This document shows positions 14,220-23,361 of a stretch of 64,000 nt of DNA, piece after piece. The position numbers and the translations under genes are program-made. The stretch's first letter is position 1; each line of letters begins with the position of its first letter. The notes below the pieces were generated by a model. It ran no database searches. It had not been told where the DNA came from and was given only the letters and a program-made list of their open reading frames with translations. The stretch is from Amycolatopsis azurea DSM 43854 (lineage in GTDB: Bacteria; Actinomycetota; Actinomycetes; Mycobacteriales; Pseudonocardiaceae), in assembly GCF_001995215.1 (NCBI RefSeq), contig NZ_MUXN01000001.1, positions 309,672-373,671 of the forward strand, written 5' to 3'.

Positions 14220-16985
14220 ATGGGAAAGGGTCCCGTGGTGGGAAAAGGAAACCAGGTGGCCCGTCGCGACAAGCGTCCCCGTGGGGGCGACGCGGCGGAA
14301 CGGCACCCTCGCGTCGGTGGCCGCTGGCGGCTGCGGAACTGGCACCTGCGTACCAAACTCTTCGTGGTACTCCTGATTCCCGCGCTCGCGGTGGTCGCCC
14401 TCGTCGGGCTCCGGGTCAACTCGGATCTGCGGGATGCCCGGCAGCTGGCCGAATTCGCGACCCGCGGCCGGGTCGACAGCACCGTCGCCGAGGCCGTGCA
14501 CCAGCTGCAGCGCGAGCGGGACCTCACCGTTCGGTTCGTCGCGGGCAACCGCAAGGGCGACGTGTCCGAATTGACCGAGCAGCGCAAGCGGGTCGACGAG
14601 GCCATCGGCACGTTCGACCGCACGCTCGGCGAGAGCAAGAGCAGGCTCGGCGACAAGGCCGCGACCAGCCTCCAGCTGACCAGCGACAGGCTGCGCGTGC
14701 TGACCGGGCTCAGGTTTTCCGCGGAACACTCGGCATTTCCCGCCGACGCGGTGCTGCGTTCCTACAGCGAACTGATCTCCGGCCTGCTCGACATCAGCGA
14801 TTCCACCGCCGCCGACGTGTCCGACCCGGATCTGGGGAAGCTCCGGCTCGCGGGCAACGCGCTCGCGCGGGTCAAGGACCAGATGTCGGTCAAGCGCGCG
14901 ATCCTGGCCGCCGCGCTCGCCCAGGGCGGCCTCAACCGGGACCGGACCCGCGCGCTGCTCGGCGCCGAGGCCGAACTCGCCGCCGCCCGCAACGACTACC
15001 GCACCTTCGCGACGCCCGAACAGCAGCGGATGTACGACGACACGGTGATCGGCCTGATCGTCGACATCGGCAACGACATGGTGGAGTCGGCGCTCATCCG
15101 CGCCGAGAACGACCAAGGGCTCGGCGGGCTGGACGCGAACCAGTGGGACACCTCCGCCACCTACACGGTCAATCTGGCCCACCAGGTGCAGCAGGCGCTG
15201 CTCGTGCAGCTGCAAGAACGTACGGACACCCTTGCGGCACAAGCGAGAACGTCCGCGATCTGGGACGGCGGCATCGTGCTCGGCGTCCTCGTGGTCGCCG
15301 GTGTGCTCTCCGTGATCATCGCGCGTTCGCTGCTGCGGCCGCTGCGGATCCTGCGCCGCAGCGCGCTCCAGGTCGCCGAGCACCAGCTCCCGGCGGCCGT
15401 CGAAGGACTGCTGAGCGATCCCGAGCCGCAGCCGGAGAACCTGCGGCGACGGCTGGCTGTCGCGCCGGTCCCGGTGTTCAGCCGCGAGGAACTCGGCCAG
15501 GTGGCGCGGGCGTTCGACGCGGTCCACGGCGAGGCCGTCCGGCTCGCCGGGGAACAGGCCATGCTGCGGGAGAACATCAACGCGATGTTCGTGAACCTGT
15601 CGCAGCGGAGCCAGGATCTCGTCGAGCGCCAGCTTTCCGTGCTCGACCGCATGGAGGCCGACGAACAGGATCCCGACACGCTCGCCGGGCTCTTCGAACT
15701 CGACCACCTCGCGACGCGGATGCGGCGCAACAGCGAGAACCTGCTGGTGCTTTCGGGAACGGACGTCGTCCGCGAGGACGGCGGTGCCGTCGTCGCCGAC
15801 GAGATCATCGGCGCCGCGCTGTCGGAGGTCGAGCACTACCAGCGCATCGAACTCGGTGCGGCGCCGCGGATCGCGGTCCGCGGCGAGGCGGTCAACGACC
15901 TCGTGCACGTGGTCTCCGAGCTGCTGGAGAACGCGACCCGCTACTCGGACCAGAGCACGATGGTGCAGGTCGAGGGGCACGAGACCGACCGCGGCGAATG
16001 GCAGATCGAGATCACCGACCACGGCGCCGGGATGCCGCAGGCGGAGATCGACCGGACCAACACGCGGCTGGCGAACCCGCCGGACGTCGACGTCGAGGTC
16101 TCGCGGCGGATGGGCCTGTTCGTGGTCGCGACGCTGGCCGTCCGCCATCGCATCGACGTCCGGCTGCGGTCGGCCGACGGCGGCGGGATCACCGCGGTGG
16201 TCGTCGTGCCCGCCGGGCTCATCGTCGAAGCGCCCCGGCCCGCCCCGATGCCGGAACCCCCGCCCGTCGCCGCCGCGCCCGAGCCGGAACCCGAACCGCC
16301 GCTGGAAGTCCCGCCGCTGCCCGAACCGGAGGAGGGCGCCGACGAGTCGCGGTTCGCGCCCGTGCTGGATCCCGGGCCGCTGCGCCGCGCGCCCGTCGTC
16401 GAGCGGGAGACCCAGCCGGAGTGGCCTTCGGCGGACGACGACGCCGTCACCCACCTCGAACTGGACTCGCCGACCGAGCGGATGCCCAAATACCAGAGCG
16501 TGCTTTCGCAGTGGTTCGACCACGGCGGCCCGCGCGAAGGGCCTTCGCCCACCGAGCCCGGCCCGCCGTCGTTGCCGTCGTTCGAACCGGTGAAGGAGGC
16601 GGAAGCGTCGGCGGAGAAGGCCGCGAGCGAGGCACCCGCGACGGATCCGGACGAGCCGACCGAGCCGACGCTGAAGCCCCTGGAGCCGAAGCCGGTGGAG
16701 TCCGAGGCTGTGGAGTCCAAGGAGAAGGCGCCGGAGCCCGGGCCGGAGCCCGCCTGGCCGACGTCCGCCGAGCTGGAACAGGAGGACGGGGCGGAGGAGA
16801 CCTGGCCGGTACTGCCCGCCGTCGTCCCCGAAGCCCGATCGCAGGACGACAGGCCGGAGAAGCCGCGAGGGGAGAGGCCGATACTCTCACTTTCCCCCGA
16901 AGCGGTCCGCGAACGGATGACCAGCCTGCAAGGCGGATTCCGGCGCGGTCGCCACGCCAGGGGTGACGACAACCCCTCGGATTGA
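14220..16985 (+). CDS. Conservon-type membrane histidine-kinase-like ATPase (CvnA paralogue, orphan)
   Basis: About 921 residues. TM1 (LRTKLFVVLLIPALAVVALV, 42-61), an extracellular nitrate/nitrite-sensing-type helical domain (65-340), TM2 (GGIVLGVLVVAGVLSVIIA, 349-367), a HAMP linker, a CvnA-type DHp (VERQLSVLDRMEADEQD and [13 protein letters not shown]), and a HATPase domain with ELLENATRYSD (near 559), DHGAGMP and RRMGLFVV. The last 250 residues are acidic and proline-rich, with two conserved ends: KYQSVLSQWF and GGFRRGRHA. CvnA proteins signal through Roadblock, DUF742 and GTPase partners, but none of these genes follows here. ATG 14220 is one of several possible starts (GTG 14256 follows an AAAGGA site). 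Confidence 0.88.
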   Translation: MGKGPVVGKGNQVARRDKRPRGGDAAERHPRVGGRWRLRNWHLRTKLFVVLLIPALAVVALVGLRVNSDLRDARQLAEFATRGRVDSTVAEAVHQLQRERDLTVRFVAGNRKGDVSELTEQRKRVDEAIGTFDRTLGESKSRLGDKAATSLQLTSDRLRVLTGLRFSAEHSAFPADAVLRSYSELISGLLDISDSTAADVSDPDLGKLRLAGNALARVKDQMSVKRAILAAALAQGGLNRDRTRALLGAEAELAAARNDYRTFATPEQQRMYDDTVIGLIVDIGNDMVESALIRAENDQGLGGLDANQWDTSATYTVNLAHQVQQALLVQLQERTDTLAAQARTSAIWDGGIVLGVLVVAGVLSVIIARSLLRPLRILRRSALQVAEHQLPAAVEGLLSDPEPQPENLRRRLAVAPVPVFSREELGQVARAFDAVHGEAVRLAGEQAMLRENINAMFVNLSQRSQDLVERQLSVLDRMEADEQDPDTLAGLFELDHLATRMRRNSENLLVLSGTDVVREDGGAVVADEIIGAALSEVEHYQRIELGAAPRIAVRGEAVNDLVHVVSELLENATRYSDQSTMVQVEGHETDRGEWQIEITDHGAGMPQAEIDRTNTRLANPPDVDVEVSRRMGLFVVATLAVRHRIDVRLRSADGGGITAVVVVPAGLIVEAPRPAPMPEPPPVAAAPEPEPEPPLEVPPLPEPEEGADESRFAPVLDPGPLRRAPVVERETQPEWPSADDDAVTHLELDSPTERMPKYQSVLSQWFDHGGPREGPSPTEPGPPSLPSFEPVKEAEASAEKAASEAPATDPDEPTEPTLKPLEPKPVESEAVESKEKAPEPGPEPAWPTSAELEQEDGAEETWPVLPAVVPEARSQDDRPEKPRGERPILSLSPEAVRERMTSLQGGFRRGRHARGDDNPSD

Positions 16986-17001
16986 GCGAATTGGAAGGTC
17001 C

Positions 17002-17679
17002 ATGAGCCCGAAAACCGGCCTGCTGGAAGTGATCGCGCTGACCGCGGCGGACGCGGAGCGCGCACAGGAAGGCGGGGCCGATCGCCTCGAACTGGTCAGC
17101 GACATGGCCAGCGACGGTCTTTCGCCGTCGGTCGGGACGCTGCTCGAGGTGCTCGCCGCCACCGATCTCCCGGTACGGGTCATGGTGCGCGACAACATGT
17201 CCTTCGCCGCCGGAGACCTCGACGGGCTGCGTGCGGACGCCGTGCGGCTGCTCGACGCGGGCGCGCGGGAGTTCGTCTTCGGCTTCCTGGATCTGGACAG
17301 CGAAATCGACGTCGACGCCTGCGAGACGCTGGTCAAGGAGCTCGACGGTCTGCCGTGGACGTTCCACCGGGCCATCGACCGCGCGCGGGACCCGTTGCGC
17401 GCCTACGACCAGCTGGCCGCGCTCGGCTGCGACACGGTGCTCGCGGCCGGGCATCCGCACGGCGTGGCGCACGGTCTCTCGGTCCTGCAGCGGCTCGCCC
17501 GGCGCGAAGACGGGCCCCAGCTGCTGGTCGGCGGTGGCCTGCGGGCGCAGCAGGTGCATCTGCTGCGGGCGGGCGGGGTGCGCGCCTTCCACGTCGGCAG
17601 CGCGGTCCGGCCCGGCGGCTGGGAGTCCGATGTGGACGTCGCCGCCGTCCGCGAATGGGCCGCCCTGGTCAAGGAGTAA
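17002..17679 (+). CDS. cutC: CutC family protein
   Basis: 225 residues covering one CutC TIM-barrel domain. EVIALTAADAERAQEGGADRLEL at the N-terminus, PVRVMVRDN near 57, FGFLDLDSEID near 93, WTFHRAIDR near 116 and GGGLRAQQVHLLRAGGVRAFHVGSAVR near 175-200 are family hallmarks. CutC was linked to copper homeostasis in E. coli, but that role is disputed and no enzyme activity is established. ATG 17002 follows GGAAGG by 5 nt and begins 16 bp after the kinase stop, so the genes may be cotranscribed. Confidence 0.9.
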   Translation: MSPKTGLLEVIALTAADAERAQEGGADRLELVSDMASDGLSPSVGTLLEVLAATDLPVRVMVRDNMSFAAGDLDGLRADAVRLLDAGAREFVFGFLDLDSEIDVDACETLVKELDGLPWTFHRAIDRARDPLRAYDQLAALGCDTVLAAGHPHGVAHGLSVLQRLARREDGPQLLVGGGLRAQQVHLLRAGGVRAFHVGSAVRPGGWESDVDVAAVREWAALVKE

Positions 17680-17769
17680 GCCGGGAACACCGGGTCAGGT
17701 CCAGACCACACACGGTGATATGAGGTTGCATCTTCAACTATCGCCGTCCGACCAGATACCGTGTGCGCC

Positions 17770-19353
17770 ATGGCTACCCGCACCGTACGTGACGCGACCA
17801 GGGAACTGCTGCGCGAACTGGGCCTGACCACGGTTTTCGGCAATCCCGGTACGACCGAGATCGCCTTCCTCACGGAATGGCCGGACGACTTCACCTACGT
17901 GCTCGCGCTCCACGAGGCGTCCGTCGTCGCGATGGCCGACGGGTACGCCCGCGCCGCGCGACGGCCGGCGCTGGTGAACCTGCATTCCGCGGGCGGCGTC
18001 GGCCACGCGCTCGGGCACATCTTCACCGCCTACCGCAACAACGCCCCGCTGATCATCCTGGCGGGCCAGCAGACCAGGTCGCTGCTGCCGGACGACCCCT
18101 TCCTCGGCGCCGTCGAGGCGACGAACTTCCCCAAGCCGTACGTGAAGTGGAGCTGCGAGCCCGCCAGGGCCGAGGACGTCCCGGCGGCGCTGGCGCGGGC
18201 GTATCACATGGCGACGCAGGCGCCGATGGGTCCGGTGTTCGTCTCCGTGCCCGTGGACGACTGGGACGTCGAGACCTCGAAGCCGATCGTCTCCCGGCCG
18301 GCGATCCGCGGCTTCGCGCCCGACCCGTCCGCTGTGGACGAACTGGTGTCCGCCTTGGACGCCGCGGAGAACCCGGCGATCGTGGTCGGCCCCGGCATCG
18401 ACGGCGAGGGCGCCGTACCGGACGTCGTCGCGCTGGCCGAGAAGGTGGGCGCCGGGGTCTGGGCGCCGCCGATGGGCGCGCGCTGCTCCTTCCCCGAAGA
18501 CCACCCGCAGTTCTTCGGTTTCCTTCAGCCGGAACGGAAAATGCTCGCGAGCGCGCTGGTCGAGCACGACCTCGTGGTCGTCATCGGCGCCCCGGCGTTC
18601 ACCTACCACGTGTACCGGGGCGAGTCGGAGACCGCGCTGCCGCCGCTGTTCCTGATCAGCGACGACGAGCAGATCCTCGCCAGGGCCGCCGAGGGCACCG
18701 GTATCCGGGCGACGCCGAAGCTCGCGATCCGCGCCCTGCTGGACCGGGCCGCGCCGCGTCAGACGCCGAAACCCCGCACCCGGCTGGAAAAGCCCGCCGC
18801 GGCCACGCCGATCACGCCCGGCTTCGCCTACGCCACGATCGCGGAAGTCCTGCCGGATGACGCGATCGTCGTCGAAGAGACGCCGAGCCACCGCAACGAA
18901 CTGCACGACCACCTGCCGATCAGGTCCACTGACACCGGCTTCCTCACCGTCGCCAGCGGGACCCTGGGCTACGGTCTCCCGGCCGCCGTCGGTGCGGCGC
19001 TGGGCCGCCCGGAGCGCAAGGTCGTCGCCATCCTGGGCGACGGGTCGAGCATGTACTGCGTCCAGGCACTGTGGACGGCGGCGCAGCACAACCTGCCGGT
19101 GACGTTCGTGATCTTCGACAACTCGGAGTACGCCGCCGTGCGCATCCTCGGTGAGGCGGCCGGTGGCGAGAAGGTGCCGGGCGTCGACCTCGGCGGCATC
19201 GATTTCCCCGCGCTGGCGAAGAGCCTCGGCCTGGGAACTTCGGTCGTCGAGAAGGCGGAGGACCTCAAGCCGACGCTGGAAGCCGCGCTGCCGGACGAGC
19301 GCCCGCATCTGGTGCACGTCCGCATCGACGCGAACCCGCGCACGCTCTACTGA
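17770..19353 (+). CDS. mdlC: Benzoylformate decarboxylase
   Basis: 527 residues, ThDP-dependent. It turns benzoylformate into benzaldehyde and CO2 in mandelate breakdown. The N-terminal domain has VFGNPGTTE and ALHEASVVAMADGYARA, with the ThDP-activating Glu. VNLHSAGGVGHALG carries the active-site His equivalent to His70 of the Pseudomonas enzyme, and APAFTYHVYRG the equivalent of His281. The ThDP motif GDGS lies near residue 423 with the following asparagine in FDNSEYAA. The Ser26 position reads Thr (NPGT), a mild change. ATG 17770 is used; a GTG three codons earlier exists. It converges with the ABC operon across hairpin C2. No mandelate dehydrogenase is nearby. Confidence 0.88.
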   Translation: MATRTVRDATRELLRELGLTTVFGNPGTTEIAFLTEWPDDFTYVLALHEASVVAMADGYARAARRPALVNLHSAGGVGHALGHIFTAYRNNAPLIILAGQQTRSLLPDDPFLGAVEATNFPKPYVKWSCEPARAEDVPAALARAYHMATQAPMGPVFVSVPVDDWDVETSKPIVSRPAIRGFAPDPSAVDELVSALDAAENPAIVVGPGIDGEGAVPDVVALAEKVGAGVWAPPMGARCSFPEDHPQFFGFLQPERKMLASALVEHDLVVVIGAPAFTYHVYRGESETALPPLFLISDDEQILARAAEGTGIRATPKLAIRALLDRAAPRQTPKPRTRLEKPAAATPITPGFAYATIAEVLPDDAIVVEETPSHRNELHDHLPIRSTDTGFLTVASGTLGYGLPAAVGAALGRPERKVVAILGDGSSMYCVQALWTAAQHNLPVTFVIFDNSEYAAVRILGEAAGGEKVPGVDLGGIDFPALAKSLGLGTSVVEKAEDLKPTLEAALPDERPHLVHVRIDANPRTLY

Positions 19354-19362
19354 GCCTCGGGA

Positions 19363-19419
19363 AGTACATGAAGGCCCCCTTCCTTGCGCCTATCGCAAGG
19401 AAGGGGGCCTTCATGTACT
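19363..19419. terminator. Hairpin repeat family C, copy 2, bidirectional terminator
   Basis: Perfect 26-nt arms 19363-19388 and 19394-19419, loop CCTAT. It begins 9 bp after the benzoylformate decarboxylase stop and ends 6 bp before the stop of the convergent ATPase gene. The arms equal those at 10658-10714. Confidence 0.9.
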
Positions 19420-19425
19420 TGTGAA

Positions 19426-20304
19426 TCAGCTCTTGGCGCGGGCTTCGGTGGAGGCCTCGGCGGCGTCGGCGGCGGCTTCCTGCTGCGCCAGCTCGTACTC
19501 GGCCGCGTCCGAAGCGGCGGTGACGGCTTCAGGCGCACCACCGTGCAGCAGCCGCGCGACCTCGCCGCGCAGCGTCACGAACTCGGCGGACTCGCGCGTG
19601 GTGATCTGGTCCCGCTCCGCGGGCAGCCCGACCGGCAGGTCCGCGACGATCGTGGCGGGCGACTTCGACAGCACGAGCACCCGGTCCGACAGGTACACGC
19701 TTTCGTCGATGTCGTGCGTGACCACGAGAATCGTGCTCCCGTTCTCGCGCTGAACGCGCCGGGTCAGGTCCTCGAGTTCGAACCGCGTCTGCGCGTCGAC
19801 CGACGCGAACGGCTCGTCCATCAGCAGCAGGGCGGGCCGGCTGGCCAGGGCGCGCGCGATCGACACACGCTGCTGCATACCGCCCGAGAGCTGCCACGGG
19901 AACTTCGAGCCGACCCCGGACAGCCCGACGGACTCCAGCGAGTCCCGCGCCCGCGTACGGCGCTCCGAGCGGCTCAAGTTACGCCACCGCAAGGGGAACT
20001 CGACGTTCTTCTCGACCGAGAGCCACGGGAACAGCGAGCGGCTGTAGTCCTGGAACACCACGGCGAGGTCGTCGGGCACGCCGGAGGAGATGGCTTCGCC
20101 GTGCAGGCTGACCCGGCCGGACGTCGGCTTGATCAGCCCGGCGATGCAGCGCAGCAGCGTCGACTTGCCGCAGCCCGACGGGCCCACGATGCTCGCGAGC
20201 TGTCCCGCTTCGACGGTGAACGACAGGTCGTTGACCGCGACGTGCGCCTTTTCTCCCGCGCCGTACCGGTGGTTCAGCCCGGAGACTTCGAGCATGGTTG
20301 ACAT
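19426..20304 (-). CDS. ABC transporter ATPase, SsuB/TauB/NitD type
   Basis: 292 residues. VGPSGCGKST (Walker A, near 41-49), FQDYSRSLFPWLSVEKNV (Q-loop), LSGGMQQRVSIARAL (signature, near 143), LLLMDEPF (Walker B) and THD (switch His) are all present. The C-terminal 40 residues are an Ala/Glu-rich tail. It is the last gene of the transport operon; 195 bp without an obvious gene separate it from permease 2. ATG 20304 (MSTMLEV) follows GAAGGG; the much longer open frame upstream has no support. Together with two permeases and binding lipoproteins it should import a sulfonate-, nitrate- or pyrimidine-like solute. Confidence 0.92.
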   Translation of the reverse strand: MSTMLEVSGLNHRYGAGEKAHVAVNDLSFTVEAGQLASIVGPSGCGKSTLLRCIAGLIKPTSGRVSLHGEAISSGVPDDLAVVFQDYSRSLFPWLSVEKNVEFPLRWRNLSRSERRTRARDSLESVGLSGVGSKFPWQLSGGMQQRVSIARALASRPALLLMDEPFASVDAQTRFELEDLTRRVQRENGSTILVVTHDIDESVYLSDRVLVLSKSPATIVADLPVGLPAERDQITTRESAEFVTLRGEVARLLHGGAPEAVTAASDAAEYELAQQEAAADAAEASTEARAKS

Positions 20305-20499
20305 CTTGCTGACCCTTCGTGTCCTTGAGGCGAAGCCGCGACCGCGATCGACGTCGGCAGGGCGCTCGTTCGTGACGCTTGTCGAGTTGTGCGGTCCGGC
20401 GCCCTGCCACCGCGATAGCGGGGCCTGCGGCCGGGGCGGCTTCGCGCCTATGGTCGTTTTCCGCTGCATCCCTCTGCTCCGCCGATCAGCGAGAAAGAA

Positions 20500-21333
20500 C
20501 TAGATACGGCCGTTGCGGGTGGGCTGCCAGCGGAGCACTCTCTGCTCCACCGCCAGGAAGGCCGCGTTGAACCCGAAGCCGAGGATCCCGAGCAGGACCA
20601 GCCACGACCACATGAGCGGGAAGTCGAACGCCTGCTGGGCGTCCATCAGGGACCGGCCGATGCCGTTGTAGGAGCCGACCAGCTCCGAGATCACCATCAG
20701 CAGCAGGGAGATCGAGAGGCTCAGCCGCAGGCCCGCGAAGATCTTCGGCCCGGCGGCGGGCAGCACGATCGAGCGCACCCAGTACGACCGCGGCGTCCGG
20801 AACGACTTCGCGGTGTCGATCTTCACCTGGTCCACCGACCGGACGCCGTCCACGGTGTTGAGCAGCACCGGCCAGATCGCGCCGAAGATGATCGACCCGG
20901 TCTGCATCCCCGGCCCGAGTCCGAAGAGGACGATGAACACCGGGATCAGCGCGGGCGGCGGAACCGAGCGGAAGAACGCGAAAAGCGGTCCGACGTAGTC
21001 CATCCCGTGCTTCGACCGTCCCAAGGCGACACCCAGCGCGACGCCGAGGACGCCGGCCAGCAGCCAGCCGCCGAGCGTCCGGCCGAGGCTCGGCAGGACG
21101 TTGTCGAACACGGTGTCGGTCAGGAACAGCTGCGAGGCCGGACCGGTGAACCACAGCTTCGCCGAGGCGGACACGATTTCGGTCGGCGGCGGGAAGAACG
21201 GGCTTTCGGCGAGCCGGGTCGCGAGCTCCCAGAGCCCGAGCAGGGCGAAGAACAGCAGCCAGTTGCGGACCAGGATGCCGAGGCCCCGGCCCACGCGCCT
21301 GCCGACGCGGCTGGTCAGCGTGAGGGTCGTCAC
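20500..21333 (-). CDS. ABC transporter permease (second of two)
   Basis: 277 residues with about six hydrophobic segments and the BPD_transp_1 coupling region (ENAAKSF-like: IDTAKSFRTPRSYWVRSIVLP). GTG 21333 overlaps the preceding stop in GTGA (21330-21333), which shows translational coupling and fixes the start. SsuC/TauC/NitB-type systems normally use one permease gene for a homodimer. Here two different permease genes are coupled, so the membrane part may be a heterodimer. Confidence 0.92.
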   Translation of the reverse strand: MTTLTLTSRVGRRVGRGLGILVRNWLLFFALLGLWELATRLAESPFFPPPTEIVSASAKLWFTGPASQLFLTDTVFDNVLPSLGRTLGGWLLAGVLGVALGVALGRSKHGMDYVGPLFAFFRSVPPPALIPVFIVLFGLGPGMQTGSIIFGAIWPVLLNTVDGVRSVDQVKIDTAKSFRTPRSYWVRSIVLPAAGPKIFAGLRLSLSISLLLMVISELVGSYNGIGRSLMDAQQAFDFPLMWSWLVLLGILGFGFNAAFLAVEQRVLRWQPTRNGRI

Positions 21334-22100
21334 GAGACCGCCTCCCGGTCGACCGTGCTCCAGCGGAACGCCCGCCTGCCGATCATTTCGAGTCCGCCGT
21401 TGATGAGGAAGCCGAGCGCGCCGACCACCACGGTGCCGGCGAGCACGAGGTCGAACCGGGTGGAACCGGTGCTGGCCTGCATGATGAAGTTGCCGATGCC
21501 GAGTTTGGCGCCCGCCAGGAACTCGGTACTGACCACCGCGATCAGCGCGATGTTGGCGGACAGCCGGACACCGGTGAACACGAACGGCGCGGTGTGCGGC
21601 AGCGCCACCGACGTCAGCGTCCGGAATTTGCCGGTGCCGCAGGCCTTCGCGGTCTCCAGCAGTACGGGGTCGATCTCGCCGAGGGCGTAGATCGTGTTGA
21701 ACATGATGGGCCACAACGACGCGTACACGGCCAGCGTGATCTTCGCTTCGGGGCCGCCGCCGATCAGCAGGAGCACCAGCGGGATCAGCGCCACGGCGGG
21801 GATCGGCCGCAGGAACTCGACGATCACCGCGGTCGCGGTGCGCAGACCGGGGATGCTGCCCAGCAGCAGACCGGCGGGCACGGCGACCGCGACGGCGATC
21901 AGCAGCGCGATCGCCCACGCGAGGAACGTGGCGATCAGATCCCGGATGAACTGCGTCTCCCCGAACTGTTCGACGATCGTCACGAGGACGACGGACGGCG
22001 GGGGGAGGAACTCTTTACGGACCAGGCCGGCCTGGACGATCACTTCCCACAGGAGGAAGAAACCGGCCAGACCGGCCAGGGCACGGAGAAGTCGTGGCAC
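21330..22100 (-). CDS. ABC transporter permease (first of two)
   Basis: 256 residues, SsuC/TauC type. Hydrophobic helices start at LLRALAGLAGFFLLWEVIV, PIPAVALIPLVLLLIG lies in the middle, and the coupling helix is LETAKACGTGKFRTLTSVALP. GTG 22100 is chosen: it lies 8 nt after the binding-protein stop and follows AAAGGTAAAG. The long upstream extension of the open frame overlaps the binding-protein gene and is not real. The stop overlaps the start of permease 2. Confidence 0.92.
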   Translation of the reverse strand: MPRLLRALAGLAGFFLLWEVIVQAGLVRKEFLPPPSVVLVTIVEQFGETQFIRDLIATFLAWAIALLIAVAVAVPAGLLLGSIPGLRTATAVIVEFLRPIPAVALIPLVLLLIGGGPEAKITLAVYASLWPIMFNTIYALGEIDPVLLETAKACGTGKFRTLTSVALPHTAPFVFTGVRLSANIALIAVVSTEFLAGAKLGIGNFIMQASTGSTRFDLVLAGTVVVGALGFLINGGLEMIGRRAFRWSTVDREAVS

Positions 22101-22108
22101 CTTTACCT

Positions 22109-23128
22109 TTATCCAGCTTGAGGGGCGAGCATCGGGGCGGCGTCGAGCTTGGCCGTCAGCACGCCGGTCTGCAGCAACAGGTCCGGCACGCGCTGCAGGC
22201 GGCGCGGGTCCAGCGTTGACCCGAACGTCGGCAGCGTGAGCAGTGACGCGGTTTCGGCGTCGACCTTGGCGTACTTGACGATCAGCGGTTCGATCTTGGA
22301 ACGGTCGGCCGAGTCGCGCACGGCCTTGGTCAGCGCACGCTGGAAAGCGGCGAGCGTCTTGGGGTTCTTGTCCACGAAGGACCCGAGCGCGCCGAAGCCC
22401 GCCAGGGGGAAGTCCTGCGTGGCGCCGGTCGCGATGTCGACGACCGGGGTCGCGCCGACTACCTTGGAGGCCTGGGTCAGGAACGGCTCGGGCAGGTAGC
22501 CCGCGTCGACCTGGCCCGACGAGAGCGCGGCGGCGATGTTCGGCAGCGCCATCGGCACCCACTGGACCTTGCTGGTGTCGACACCGTGGTCCTTCATCAC
22601 CGAGACGGTGAGCAGGTGGGACGCGGTGTTCTTGTCGGTGATCGCGATCTTCTTGCCCGCGAGGTCGTTGATCGTCTTGACCGACGAGTTCGGCACCGTG
22701 ACGACCGCGTTGCTCTTGGGGCTCGCGGAGACGGCGTCGGCGACGAGCCGGATGTCGGCCGCGCCCTTGCTCTTCGCGACGAAGAACGGCATGTAGGTGG
22801 AGAAGGCGATGTCGACCTCGCCACCGATCATCTTGGTCATCGACTGCTGACCACTGGGCGCGTCGACCGCTTCGACCTCCAGGCCTTCGGCCTTGAAGTA
22901 CCCGCCTTCCTGCGCGAGCCGCAGCGGGGCGAGGTCGACGACCGGCAGCACGGCCACCTTGATCTTCGCCTTCTCCACGGCACCGTCACCGCCGGACGCC
23001 TTGGACGTGTCCTCGCCGCCGAGGGCGCCACAGGCGCCCAACGTGGCCAGCATGAGCGCGCTCAAGGCGACGCCGACGGCACTCCGGCCTCTACGTGCAC
23101 CACTCCTGCTCATGGCGTTTCGAAACAA
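22109..23128 (-). CDS. ABC substrate-binding lipoprotein 1 (SsuA/NMT1 type)
   Basis: 339 residues; lipobox LGAC near residue 33. Core motifs are KIKVAVLPVVDLAPLRLAQEGGYF, SMTKMIGGEVDIAFSTYMPFF, GVDTSKVQWVPMALPNIAAAL and LDPRRLQRVPDLLLQTG. It is closely related along its whole length to the neighbour at 23362, so one arose by duplication. The start is TTG 23128, decided by GAGGAG six bases upstream; the ATG five codons inside is too far from that site. Promoter boxes are visible at 23209-23237. Confidence 0.92.
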   Translation of the reverse strand: MFRNAMSRSGARRGRSAVGVALSALMLATLGACGALGGEDTSKASGGDGAVEKAKIKVAVLPVVDLAPLRLAQEGGYFKAEGLEVEAVDAPSGQQSMTKMIGGEVDIAFSTYMPFFVAKSKGAADIRLVADAVSASPKSNAVVTVPNSSVKTINDLAGKKIAITDKNTASHLLTVSVMKDHGVDTSKVQWVPMALPNIAAALSSGQVDAGYLPEPFLTQASKVVGATPVVDIATGATQDFPLAGFGALGSFVDKNPKTLAAFQRALTKAVRDSADRSKIEPLIVKYAKVDAETASLLTLPTFGSTLDPRRLQRVPDLLLQTGVLTAKLDAAPMLAPQAG

Positions 23129-23208
23129 AGCCAGCTCCTCGGAAACAATGAATCACCGTTGGGGTTTTTTCATCCGTGTCGTGGCTTCATTTCGCCAGGC
23201 ACGCGGTC

Positions 23209-23237
23209 ACCTTAGAGATTTGCCCACCTGCTCACAA
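23209..23237 (-). promoter_or_regulatory. Promoter of binding protein 1
   Basis: On the minus strand TTGTGA (23232-23237) and TAAGGT (23209-23214) are exactly 17 bp apart. The same -35 box, TTGTGA with CCCA before it, and the same spacing occur in front of binding protein 2, which supports both calls. Confidence 0.65.
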
Positions 23238-23248
23238 TGGGTGTCGTG

Positions 23249-23296
23249 AGCGGGTGATCATTTTAGGCCATTCGCCCGATACCATGATCACCCGCT
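23249..23296. promoter_or_regulatory. 13-bp perfect inverted repeat upstream of the binding protein 1 promoter
   Basis: AGCGGGTGATCAT (23249-23261) is exactly complemented at 23284-23296 across 22 bp. It lies between the stop of binding protein 2 and the promoter of binding protein 1. It may be a terminator for the former or an operator for the latter. A weaker GGGTGGTCAT/ATCACCC pair sits at the matching place upstream of binding protein 2. Confidence 0.55.
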
Positions 23297-23361
23297 TGGA
23301 CAATATTACTTTCAGTGATCGAATTCCGCGTGGAACGGCTATTCGGAGTAACCGCGGGTCA

